From the NCBI GenBank assembly GCA_035315065.1, contig DATFYM010000092.1:1-43419 (forward strand): 43,419 nucleotides of DNA, written 5' to 3'. Below the pieces are notes generated by a model. The model saw only the letters and a list, made by a program, of their open reading frames with translations, did no database searches and was not told the origin of the DNA. Shown in pieces: positions 8,527-15,674 of this stretch. A program made the translations under genes and the position numbers. Within the stretch, counting starts at the first letter, position 1, and every line of letters begins with the position of its first letter. Origin of the DNA: DATFYM01 sp035315065 (GTDB taxonomy: Bacteria > Acidobacteriota > Terriglobia > UBA7540).

Positions 8527-8635
8527 GAAGCTGATGGCTGACGGCTGAAAGCTGAGAGCTTTTCAAAAAACGAAGCCACCGATTTGATTGATAACAAAGG
8601 ATCGGCATAAGCGGAAATGAGGAACGAAGCCACCG
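8527..8635. repeat. Two-box repeat, right flank copy 3
   Basis: Same order of heptamer block and boxes, with the boxes at 8571 and 8625, 54 bases apart. The interior is identical to copy 1 over most of its length. Confidence 0.75.
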
Positions 8636-8765
8636 TTGGGGCCAGAAGGCGGTAGGCTTGATAGCGGTGGGCAGTAAGCGGTAGGCAGTCAGCAGTCAGG
8701 CAGGTGGATAGGGCTGCCTACTGCCGACTGCCTTCTGCCTTAGTCATCCGCGTGGGTATTTCGTG

Positions 8766-10439
8766 ATGTCACTGAGAAACGTTAACGCGGTGGTGGTGGG
8801 AGCGGGAGCGGGGGGCGGGATCGTCGCCAAGCAGCTCTCCGAGGCCGGATTAACCGTGGTGTTGCTGGAACGAGGCAAATGGTACACCGCCTTCGACTGC
8901 CGTAAGGACGACCTACGCAACCAGCGGACTTCGGTGCTGGGCAACGCCTTCGGTCCGGACGACGAGCGCAATCCGCGCGTCGTAGTGGACGAGCGTGGCC
9001 GGGAACACCTCGTGAAACCCAGCGAGGGCGGGTACAACAACAATGCGGCCTGCGTGGGCGGCGGCACCGTCAGCTACGGCGCCATGGCTTGGCGCTTTAT
9101 GGAGAAAGACTTCCGCATGCGCTCCACCTACGGGATGGTGGAGGGCAGCACCCTGGCAGATTGGCCGGTCAGCTATCAGGACCTGGAGCCTTATTACGAG
9201 AAAGCGGAATGGGAAATCGGCGTCTCGGGCGACGATTCCAACAACATCTTTCGGGCGCCGCGACGGCGTCCGCTGCCCATGCCGCCTCTCCCGCCCAATC
9301 GCGAATACGAAATCCTGAAGCCCGCTGCCCAGCGGCTGGGGCTCCATCCTTTCGATATTCCGATGCTCCGCAATTCGGTGCCTTACAACGGGCGCGCCGC
9401 CTGCATGCGCTGCCGCTGGTGTGTGGGCTTTGCCTGCGAGGTGGACGCCAAGAACGGCACTCAGAACACCGCCATCCCGGCGGCGCTCGCCACCGGCAAC
9501 TGCGAACTGCGGAGCGAATGCATTGCGAAAGAGGTTCTCACCGACCCGCGCGGCCGAGCCACTGGCATAGCCTATTTCGACGCCGACGGGCGGCTCCAGG
9601 AGCAGGGCGCGGATCTGGTGGTGGTTTCCGGCTCGGCCAATGAGTCGGCGCGCCTGCTCTTGAACTCCAAGAGCCGGCTGTTTCCCAACGGTCTCGGCAA
9701 TCGCTACGATTGGGTGGGAAGGAACCTCCAGGGTCATGCCTATTCCGGCGCTTTCGGGTGGTTCGATTTCGACGTCTACGACGACCTGGGCCCCGGCGCT
9801 TCCATCGCCATCTGCGACTACAGCCACGGCAACAAAGGCCCGAACAACGAGGCATTGATTAGCGGCGGAATGCTGGCCAATGAGTTCATCCGGCTACCTT
9901 ACCAGTTTGTGGGGCGGCGGGGGCCCGGCGTGCCGCGCTGGGGCAAGGCGCACAAGGACTTCATGCGCCAGGCATACCGGCGCAGCATTGGCGTCATGGG
10001 ACCCGTGCAGGAGATGCCGGTTTTCACCGCCAGGATCCAGGTGGACCCAAAGGTGAAGGACCATTGGGGGATTCCCGTCGCTCGACTATCCGGCGGCCGG
10101 CATCCGAACGATATCGTCACCGGCAGGTTCCTCGCCTCCAAAGCGGCGGAATGGCTGAAGGAAGCCGGGGCCGTCGCCGTCTGGACGTTTGAGCCCGGTC
10201 CCGGTTTGAGCGGCGGCCAGCATCAGGCAGGAACGTGCCGCATGGGCGACGACGCGCAGACTTCCGTGGTGGACAAGTACTGCCGGGTTCACGAGGTGGA
10301 CAATCTCTACGTGGTGGACGGCAGCGTCCACGTCACCAACGGCGGCTTCAACCCGGTCCTGACCATCATGGCCATCGCCTATTACGCTTCGGATCACCTG
10401 GTGCGATCGTGGAAGGGCGCACATGGACGGTCTTCATAG
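8766..10439 (+). CDS. GMC family oxidoreductase (gluconate dehydrogenase-like FAD subunit)
   Basis: A 557-aa flavoprotein of the glucose-methanol-choline family, the catalytic partner of a subunit 3 protein. The N-terminus carries the Rossmann FAD motif VVGAGAGGGIVAKQL, with the acidic end of strand two in VVLLERG. The GMC signature GGGTVSYGAMAWRF lies near residue 100. The C-terminus holds HQAGTCRMG, with the likely catalytic His at about 486, and GGFNPVLTIMA, with the paired Asn at about 529. A Cys cluster (CMRCRWCVGFAC) near residue 215-226 is typical of the gluconate-dehydrogenase-like branch. ATG 8766 is preferred; a GTG directly before it (8763) is possible. The enzyme probably oxidises a sugar or alcohol in the periplasm with electrons passed to cytochromes. 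The substrate cannot be told from sequence. Confidence 0.9.
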   Translation: MSLRNVNAVVVGAGAGGGIVAKQLSEAGLTVVLLERGKWYTAFDCRKDDLRNQRTSVLGNAFGPDDERNPRVVVDERGREHLVKPSEGGYNNNAACVGGGTVSYGAMAWRFMEKDFRMRSTYGMVEGSTLADWPVSYQDLEPYYEKAEWEIGVSGDDSNNIFRAPRRRPLPMPPLPPNREYEILKPAAQRLGLHPFDIPMLRNSVPYNGRAACMRCRWCVGFACEVDAKNGTQNTAIPAALATGNCELRSECIAKEVLTDPRGRATGIAYFDADGRLQEQGADLVVVSGSANESARLLLNSKSRLFPNGLGNRYDWVGRNLQGHAYSGAFGWFDFDVYDDLGPGASIAICDYSHGNKGPNNEALISGGMLANEFIRLPYQFVGRRGPGVPRWGKAHKDFMRQAYRRSIGVMGPVQEMPVFTARIQVDPKVKDHWGIPVARLSGGRHPNDIVTGRFLASKAAEWLKEAGAVAVWTFEPGPGLSGGQHQAGTCRMGDDAQTSVVDKYCRVHEVDNLYVVDGSVHVTNGGFNPVLTIMAIAYYASDHLVRSWKGAHGRSS

Positions 10440-10489
10440 AATTTGAGTTTTGGGAGCGAGAAAGGGCGTAGCTGCCCGTGGAGCCGAAA

Positions 10490-11377
10490 ATGGGAATTCG
10501 GAGGCGGACACGGTTCCGCTGGAGACTCGAGACCTTGGCAGGGACCGGTCTCGCAGTCTTGCTTGTGTTTTCCGGTTGCAGCTTCACGCAAACCGGAACC
10601 CTGCCGGAGGTTCAAGGCCGCATCTTGCAGGAGTCCCGCGAGGACTGGGGACGCATCGTCGTCGACGAGAATCAGTGCGTTTTGGTCAACAACGTGTGGA
10701 ACAAAAGCGCGGCTGGAGGGGCTTTGAATCAGGGAGTCTTTATTGAGGAAGTTGGAGGAAACAAGACCGTTGGTTGGCGTTGGCGATCACCGTGGCACCT
10801 CGTTCCCAGGGTGGTTTCTCAACCAGAGCTCGTCTGTGGCGATAAACCGTGGGACGAGCCGTTGCGCCTCCGGCCGGAGTTTCCGTTCCGGGCCGGTTCG
10901 AAGCGCCTCAGCGCCGATTTCAAAGTCAAGCTTCGCGCGTCGGGCGCCTACAATATGGCATTTTCCATGTGGGCGGTGTCGTCCCTTCCGGCATCGAGGA
11001 GTGGAATCACTCACGAAATTATGATCTGGATTGCCCACGACGGCCAAACTCCGGCAGGGACGCGACGCGATGCTCTCGACGTCGGGGGAAAGACCTACGA
11101 TGTGTACGTCAAGGATAAACATGCGGATGCCTCTGGATCGGTCACGAATGTCTGGACCTACGCCGCGTTCGTGGCCCGAGAGCCTGTCTTGGGTGGCCCT
11201 CTCGCTTTGGGTGCCTTCATCGACTACATGCTTCAACACGGAATCCTGGCCCAGGACAGCTATCTAACCAGCTTGGAATTGGGCAGCGAAGTAAGCCAGG
11301 GTATGGGAACAGTGGAAGTCCAGGGCTTCGCACTGACTTCCCCGGGCCAAAATCCAGACACCGGCGTATCACGCTAA
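10490..11377 (+). CDS. Glycoside hydrolase family 12-like lipoprotein (endoglucanase/xyloglucanase type)
   Basis: A 295-aa protein. Residues about 8-29 are a basic then hydrophobic signal ending in VFSGC, a lipobox, so it is likely a lipoprotein. The body has GH12 landmarks. NNVWNKSAAGG is near the start. HEIMIWIAHDGQTPAG contains the likely nucleophile Glu (about residue 176), as in the family motif ELMIWL. A late SLELGSEVSQGMG contains the probable acid/base Glu (about 267), matching the family GTEPFTG position. Length fits a GH12 domain plus signal. ATG 10490 is chosen because GGAG lies 6 bases upstream; GTG 10478 is an alternative. It would cut beta-1,4-glucans or xyloglucan outside the cell. 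It ends 11 bases before the next gene, so the two may be co-transcribed. Confidence 0.75.
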   Translation: MGIRRRTRFRWRLETLAGTGLAVLLVFSGCSFTQTGTLPEVQGRILQESREDWGRIVVDENQCVLVNNVWNKSAAGGALNQGVFIEEVGGNKTVGWRWRSPWHLVPRVVSQPELVCGDKPWDEPLRLRPEFPFRAGSKRLSADFKVKLRASGAYNMAFSMWAVSSLPASRSGITHEIMIWIAHDGQTPAGTRRDALDVGGKTYDVYVKDKHADASGSVTNVWTYAAFVAREPVLGGPLALGAFIDYMLQHGILAQDSYLTSLELGSEVSQGMGTVEVQGFALTSPGQNPDTGVSR

Positions 11378-11388
11378 AGGAGAGAGCC

Positions 11389-12153
11389 ATGGCCGGTAGT
11401 AATCTGCAATTGGAAGCACCCCTGGCGGCTGCGGCCGGGGTCACCGATTCCCGTTGGAATTCGCTTTACCTAGTCGCCGGAACCGCGGCGCTGATCACGG
11501 TACTGTTCATTCCCATCCAGATCATCGTCTTCATCGTCTGGCCGCCACCGGGTTATGACCCGACGCCCGGCACGGTAACCGGATGGTTTGCGTTGCTTCA
11601 CAACCATCGACTCCTGGGACTGGTTGATCTTGATCTCTTGCTTATTGTGGACGAGGTTCTCGCAGTTCCCATACTCCTCGCCCTCTATGTGGCCCTTCGA
11701 CGAGCCGGTGAGTCTGTCATGGCACTCTCTACGGCCCTCGCGTTCGTCGCCATAGCAGCCTTCTTCGCATCGAACACGACCTTCTCCATGCTCTCCCTCA
11801 GTAGCCAGTATGCGGCTGCGACGACAGATGCGCAGAGATCTCTGTACCTGGCAGCAGGGCAAGCAATGATGGCTCTCTACTCGGGCACAGCATTCCAGGT
11901 GAGTTACATTCTCGGCTCGGTTACCATCGTCATGACTTCCGCCGTCATGCTGCGGAGCAGGATCTTCGGCAAGGCAACCGCTTATGTGGGAATTGCGGCA
12001 AGCGTCATCGGGCTAGGCTTATACGTGCCCAAGATAGGACTCTACCTCTCGGTGGGTTCTGTCCCATTTTGGGCGATATGGAACATCCTGATTGCCCGAA
12101 GGTTTTTTCAACTCGCGCCGGGTATGCCAGGAAGGGAGGAGAATCGGGTCTAG
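11389..12153 (+). CDS. DUF4386-like integral membrane protein
   Basis: A 254-aa protein with about six hydrophobic helices. These are near residues 27-50, 82-103, 112-130, 152-175, 176-190 and 195-235. AAGGAG is placed 7 bases before the ATG. The general layout, with paired helices and loops such as DLDLLLIVDEVLAVPILLAL and a late VGIAASVIGLGLYVPKIG, recalls DUF4386 proteins. These are found in many bacteria and have no known biochemical role. The close spacing behind the GH12 gene suggests one transcript but not a shared function. A short AGAAAG ... CTTTCT stem directly after the stop may be a weak terminator. Confidence 0.65.
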   Translation: MAGSNLQLEAPLAAAAGVTDSRWNSLYLVAGTAALITVLFIPIQIIVFIVWPPPGYDPTPGTVTGWFALLHNHRLLGLVDLDLLLIVDEVLAVPILLALYVALRRAGESVMALSTALAFVAIAAFFASNTTFSMLSLSSQYAAATTDAQRSLYLAAGQAMMALYSGTAFQVSYILGSVTIVMTSAVMLRSRIFGKATAYVGIAASVIGLGLYVPKIGLYLSVGSVPFWAIWNILIARRFFQLAPGMPGREENRV

Positions 12154-12210
12154 AAAGCGAAGGGGGCCTTTCTAATACGGAGCGTCAGAGTGCCTGCCAA
12201 AAACCTCCAC

Positions 12211-12300
12211 GCCTGTCATTCTGAGCGCAGCGAAGAATCCCTTTTGTCTTTCAGCGGCTAACAGGAAGAGGGATTCTTCGCTGCGCTCAGAATGACAGGC
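12211..12300. repeat. Perfect 31-bp inverted repeat
   Basis: Arms at 12211-12241 and 12270-12300 are exact reverse complements with a 28-base loop. The arm contains GTCATTCTGAGCGCAGCGAA. It sits between the DUF4386-like gene and the cytochrome gene. Similar words occur as dispersed hairpins in many soil bacterial genomes (from memory). It would form a very stable RNA hairpin, and could act as a terminator or be a REP-type element. Confidence 0.9.
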
Positions 12301-12379
12301 CGACGGTTGTCGCTGAGTTAGGTCGTTCTGTATAGGAGATGATGATTCGGCCTCGACACTCTCACCGAGCGCACACGCC

Positions 12380-13459
12380 ATGACCCAGAATCACCGATCC
12401 TCGCATCGCGTTCTTTATCTGGCGCTGGCTAGTCTTCTAGTCTGCATCCTGATTCTGCCGGGAGCCAGCCTCTACTATCACTACTCCGGCGGACGGTCCT
12501 GCGCGCGCTGCCACGAAATCTGGCAGCCCTACACGGACTGGCACACCTCCACTCACCGCAACGTGCCTTGCTCGGCGTGTCACGGCGACGTCTTCACGCT
12601 GGACGCGGGTTTCCACCTGAAGAACATTCACCGCCTGGCGGCTCACTTGCGCGGCGAGGTGCCCGAACAAGTTCGACTGAAAACGGACGACGTGGTGCGA
12701 ATGGGCGAGCGCTGCCAGAAGTGCCACCAGCAGGAATACGCGGATTGGACTTCGGGAGCGCACAGCGCCACCTACACGGAGATCTTTCTGGACAAGGACC
12801 ACAATCGCCAGCGGCACTTGATGGACGATTGCCTGCGCTGCCACGCCATGCACTTCGAGGGCGGAATTCGCGACCTGGTGACGCCCATCGATGCGAAAGG
12901 GCCTTGGAAACTGCGCCGTCCTGAGCTTGCAGACCAGCCGGCGATCCCCTGCCTGGCGTGCCATCAAATGCATCGCCAGGGGCTTCCGGAAGCTCGGCCC
13001 GTCGTGAAGCCGGTCAACCCCGGCGCCAGCCAGGAGCGCTTCCGGCCTTCGCTGGCGCTGTTCGACCGGCGTGAACTGGACTTCGTGCCGGTCGGGCGGC
13101 TGCCGCTGCCCGCCATGCGCGAGGGCGATCGTCCGGTGAAGATCAGTCCCGACCAACGGCAGGCTCTCTGCTACCAGTGCCACGCGCCCCTGGCCGACAT
13201 GGAAGTGGGCTCGGGCGACGATCGCACGACGATTGGGGTCCATGAAGGGCTTAGTTGCCTGGCATGCCACCAGGGTCATGGACAGAAGACGCGCGCTTCT
13301 TGCGCCAATTGCCATCCCCACCTCTCCAATTGCGGCCTCGACGTGGAGACGATGGATACCAGTTTCAAGTCCCTCAAGAGCCCGCACAACATCCACACCG
13401 TGAAATGCATCGACTGCCACACCAAGGGCGTGCCCAAGAAAAAGACCGCCTCGCTATGA
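12380..13459 (+). CDS. Membrane-anchored nine-heme cytochrome c
   Basis: A 359-aa protein with nine CxxCH heme-binding motifs at residues 41, 64, 112, 151, 191, 264, 293, 308 and 343. Residues about 11-35 form one N-terminal membrane helix (LYLALASLLVCILILPGAS). The first two motifs with WQPYTDWHTSTHRNVPC resemble the NapC/NirT start, so it may anchor in the membrane and take electrons from quinol or pass them across the periplasm. The remainder does not match a specific reductase by eye. It could serve the GMC dehydrogenase upstream, but this is inference from distance only. No strong ribosome site is visible before the ATG. Confidence 0.87.
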   Translation: MTQNHRSSHRVLYLALASLLVCILILPGASLYYHYSGGRSCARCHEIWQPYTDWHTSTHRNVPCSACHGDVFTLDAGFHLKNIHRLAAHLRGEVPEQVRLKTDDVVRMGERCQKCHQQEYADWTSGAHSATYTEIFLDKDHNRQRHLMDDCLRCHAMHFEGGIRDLVTPIDAKGPWKLRRPELADQPAIPCLACHQMHRQGLPEARPVVKPVNPGASQERFRPSLALFDRRELDFVPVGRLPLPAMREGDRPVKISPDQRQALCYQCHAPLADMEVGSGDDRTTIGVHEGLSCLACHQGHGQKTRASCANCHPHLSNCGLDVETMDTSFKSLKSPHNIHTVKCIDCHTKGVPKKKTASL

Positions 13460-13855
13460 CGGGTCCGGATGGGGGTCCCCAATGCCGCTGCGCTCAGATG
13501 CATCGGCTTTCGTAACGGAAGCCTGGGCTGAATCGTACATATCGTGGAGATGCGATAACGTCGTGCGGGCTACCCCTTCTTGACCAACAGTAACTGGACC
13601 AACTTTCGAATTGACGAATGTCGATGGGCAACCGATGATTGAGAGACGTCCATTGTCCTCTGTCCCTTGTCCGCGCCGGGCGACATAGGAATAGACGTGC
13701 AGAATTGATCTCATAGAATCTGGTGGGCCGTAACCTTTTCGCTCTCCCGCAGTTTACAGTTTTTGTTGGTCCGACTGACGACGGAGCAAGTGAAGTCTCC
13801 TGGCAGGATGCGGTCGTCAGTCGACAATCGCCAATCGTCAATTCCTGGAGGAGTC
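13460..13855. other. Gap before the ABC exporter
   Basis: No convincing gene is seen. The last part (13819-13844) carries a short 7-bp repeat (AATCGCC/AATCGTC/AATTCC) right in front of the ribosome site GGAGGAG of the ATPase gene. An 86-codon minus-strand frame at 13454-13714 lacks recognisable features and is not called. Confidence 0.4.
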
Positions 13856-14872
13856 ATGGGTGTCGGGGTTCGAACTGAAGGCCTGAGGAAGGTATACACG
13901 ACTCCGCCGCCGCTGGGCGCCGGCGGCTCGTTCGCGCCGTCGCTCGCCAAAAGGGGCGCCAAGCAAAAAAAGGCGTTTCATGTTGTGGCCCTCGACGGCG
14001 TCTCGCTTGAGATCCAGGCCGGCGAGATCTTTGGACTCTTGGGACCGAACGGCGCGGGCAAGTCCACGACGCTGGGCATCCTGACCACGCGCGTTCGTCC
14101 TACCGAAGGCCACGCCTGGATCGGCGATTACAACGTCTGGCAACAGCAGGTGGAGGCGAAGCGTCTGATCGGCGTGGTGCAGCAGCGACCCAATCTCGAT
14201 TTTGCGCTGACGGCGCGTGAGATCCTTTCGTTTCACGCCGCCTATTACGGCGTGCCGCCGGCCGAGCGCGCGCGCCGGTCGGCGGAGCTGCTGGAGCGAT
14301 TTCATCTGACGGACCGGGCTCACGAAATGGTGCGCGGATTCTCGGGCGGCATGATGCAGCGCCTCGCCATTGCGCGCGCCATGATGCACGACCCGCAGGT
14401 GCTTTTTCTGGATGAGCCCAGCACCGGCCTCGATCCGCAGACCCGGCTGCTATTGTGGGAGATCATCCGGGAGTACAACCGGAGCGGCAAGACCGTGATG
14501 CTCTCCACCCACAACATGGAGGAGGCCGACGCCCTCTGCCATCGAATCGCCATCATCGACCACGGCCACGTGATCGCTCTGGGAACGCCGTACGAGCTGA
14601 AGCATTCTATTCCCGGCGGCTACTTGCTGCGCCTCAAGTTCAGCCACAGTTCGCCGGAGGCCGTCGAGCGCCTGCGGCAGTTGCCCGGCGTCACCGAGGT
14701 TCAAACCCAAGGAGATGGGGTCGACCTCTACGCCGATCGGGGTGGCTCGCTCATTCGCGAGATCGTGGCCGTGCTCGCAGAATCGGCCACCGACCTGCAC
14801 GACGTGCATATCTCGGAGCCGAGCCTGGAGAACCTGTTTCTGCACCATACCGGGAGGAGCCTGCGCCAATGA
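13856..14872 (+). CDS. ABC transporter ATP-binding protein (DrrA-like exporter ATPase)
   Basis: A 338-aa ATPase. Walker A is GPNGAGKST (about residues 63-71), the signature is FSGGMMQRLAIARAM, and Walker B is VLFLDEPSTGLDP. The switch His is in STHNMEEAD. The C-terminal extension ending SLENLFLHHTGRSLR is typical of DrrA/CcmA-type ATPases of ABC-2 exporters. ATG 13856 is chosen for its GGAGGAG 3-9 bases upstream; the frame is open further upstream to 13763 but without family similarity. An unusual insertion of about 25 residues (PPPLGAGGSFAPSL then basic residues) lies at 18-41, before the first conserved strand. The stop overlaps the start of the permease gene by ATGA, so the two are coupled. 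Confidence 0.92.
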   Translation: MGVGVRTEGLRKVYTTPPPLGAGGSFAPSLAKRGAKQKKAFHVVALDGVSLEIQAGEIFGLLGPNGAGKSTTLGILTTRVRPTEGHAWIGDYNVWQQQVEAKRLIGVVQQRPNLDFALTAREILSFHAAYYGVPPAERARRSAELLERFHLTDRAHEMVRGFSGGMMQRLAIARAMMHDPQVLFLDEPSTGLDPQTRLLLWEIIREYNRSGKTVMLSTHNMEEADALCHRIAIIDHGHVIALGTPYELKHSIPGGYLLRLKFSHSSPEAVERLRQLPGVTEVQTQGDGVDLYADRGGSLIREIVAVLAESATDLHDVHISEPSLENLFLHHTGRSLRQ

Positions 14873-15639
14873 ACTGGAGAACCTTTGCCGCTTTGCTGGC
14901 CCGCGACGCGCACGTGGCACGCCGCAATGTGGCGACGCTGGTGCTACAGACCATGCTGCAGCCGATGCTCTTCGTCTTCGTCTTCGGGCGCGTGCTCATC
15001 AGCAGCGGGATGATGGCCGCCAGTTACAAAGGACTGCTCCTGCCCGGCATCATGGCCGTGACCATGACGATCACCGGGATCTGGGCGGTGGCCATGCCGC
15101 TGATCGCCGAGTTTCAATTCACGCGTGAGATCGAGGACCGGCTCCTGGCCCCCATGCGGATTGAATGGCTGGCGGTGGAGAAGATCCTCTTCGGCATGCT
15201 ACAGGCGCTGGTCGCCGGAGCCGTGGTGCTTCCTACCGGATGGCTGGTCCTCGGCCACGGCGTGGGCATCACTATCAACCAGCCGGTCCTCTGGCTGACG
15301 GTCGTGTTTCTGGTGGCGATCTTCTCTTCTGCCGGCGGGCTGGCGCTGGGGTGCAGCGTGGGGCAGACCCAGATCGGGTTGATGTTCAGTATGGTGATCG
15401 CGCCTATGATTTTCTTCGGGTGCGTCTACTACCCGTGGAGCGCTCTGAACAGCTTCCCCGTGATCCAGAAGCTGGTCCTGCTAAATCCGCTGGTCTATGC
15501 GAGCGAGGGATTGCGCGGCACAATGGTGCCACAAGTGCATCATTTACCGACTTTCCTGGTAGCGGGTGTCTTGCTGGCCGTGGACGTGCTGCTCATCGTC
15601 GCCGGACTGAAACAGTTCAATCGCAAGGCAGTGAGCTAA
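14869..15639 (+). CDS. ABC-2 type transporter permease (DrrB-like)
   Basis: A 256-aa integral membrane protein with six helices. Its start overlaps the ATPase stop (ATGA). A reading frame extends upstream inside the ATPase gene, but the start used here is at the coupling site, with GGAGGAG about 10 bases before it. Family marks include the FEFTREIEDR-like segment (FQFTREIEDRLLAPM), VFLVAIFSSAGGLALGC, and the late MVIAPMIFFGCVYYPW and LNPLVYASEGLRG. With the ATPase it should form a homodimeric exporter for a drug, lipid or polysaccharide. The substrate is not deducible. It converges with the kinase gene 35 bases downstream. Confidence 0.9.
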   Translation: MNWRTFAALLARDAHVARRNVATLVLQTMLQPMLFVFVFGRVLISSGMMAASYKGLLLPGIMAVTMTITGIWAVAMPLIAEFQFTREIEDRLLAPMRIEWLAVEKILFGMLQALVAGAVVLPTGWLVLGHGVGITINQPVLWLTVVFLVAIFSSAGGLALGCSVGQTQIGLMFSMVIAPMIFFGCVYYPWSALNSFPVIQKLVLLNPLVYASEGLRGTMVPQVHHLPTFLVAGVLLAVDVLLIVAGLKQFNRKAVS

Positions 15640-15674
15640 GTTCGTGGGCGCGGCGAAAAACACGCGTTCGGAGG

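Larger units (their letters stand above)
8215..8740. repeat. Heptamer tandem words between and after the two-box repeats
   Basis: Three blocks share a 7-bp period. 8222-8251 is built on AGGCAGT/CGGCAGA. 8462-8496 is built on GGCAAAA/GGCAAAT/GGCAAGG. 8645-8734 is built on GGCAGTC-type words and ends with an inverted counterpart (TGCCTACTGCCGACTGCCTT). Confidence 0.65.
5830..8760. mobile_element. Putative inserted element: twin HTH genes flanked by a shared repeat family
   Basis: The gluconate dehydrogenase subunit 3 and GMC genes are usually adjacent. Here they are separated by about 2.95 kb. That stretch contains two tandem paralogous genes of no recognised metabolic role and copies of one repeat family on both sides (6485-6612 on the left; three copies at 8147-8635 on the right). 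No transposase, integrase, terminal inverted repeat or target-site duplication was found. The claim of insertion is therefore an inference from context, and the borders are approximate. Confidence 0.35.
8124..8765. other. Repeat-filled gap before the GMC gene
   Basis: There is no gene here. The whole stretch is made of the two-box 54-bp repeat in three copies, blocks of 7-bp tandem words, and a final inverted heptamer block at 8683-8734. The GMC gene starts at its end without a clear ribosome site. Confidence 0.6.

Noticed and set aside
8079..8635. Possible CRISPR array from the repeated 54-bp units
   Set aside because: The units are about 200 bases apart, the interior is itself repeated rather than unique, and no cas gene is present.
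13454..13714. 86-codon minus-strand frame downstream of the cytochrome
   Set aside because: Its end overlaps the cytochrome stop region and nothing in it is recognisable.
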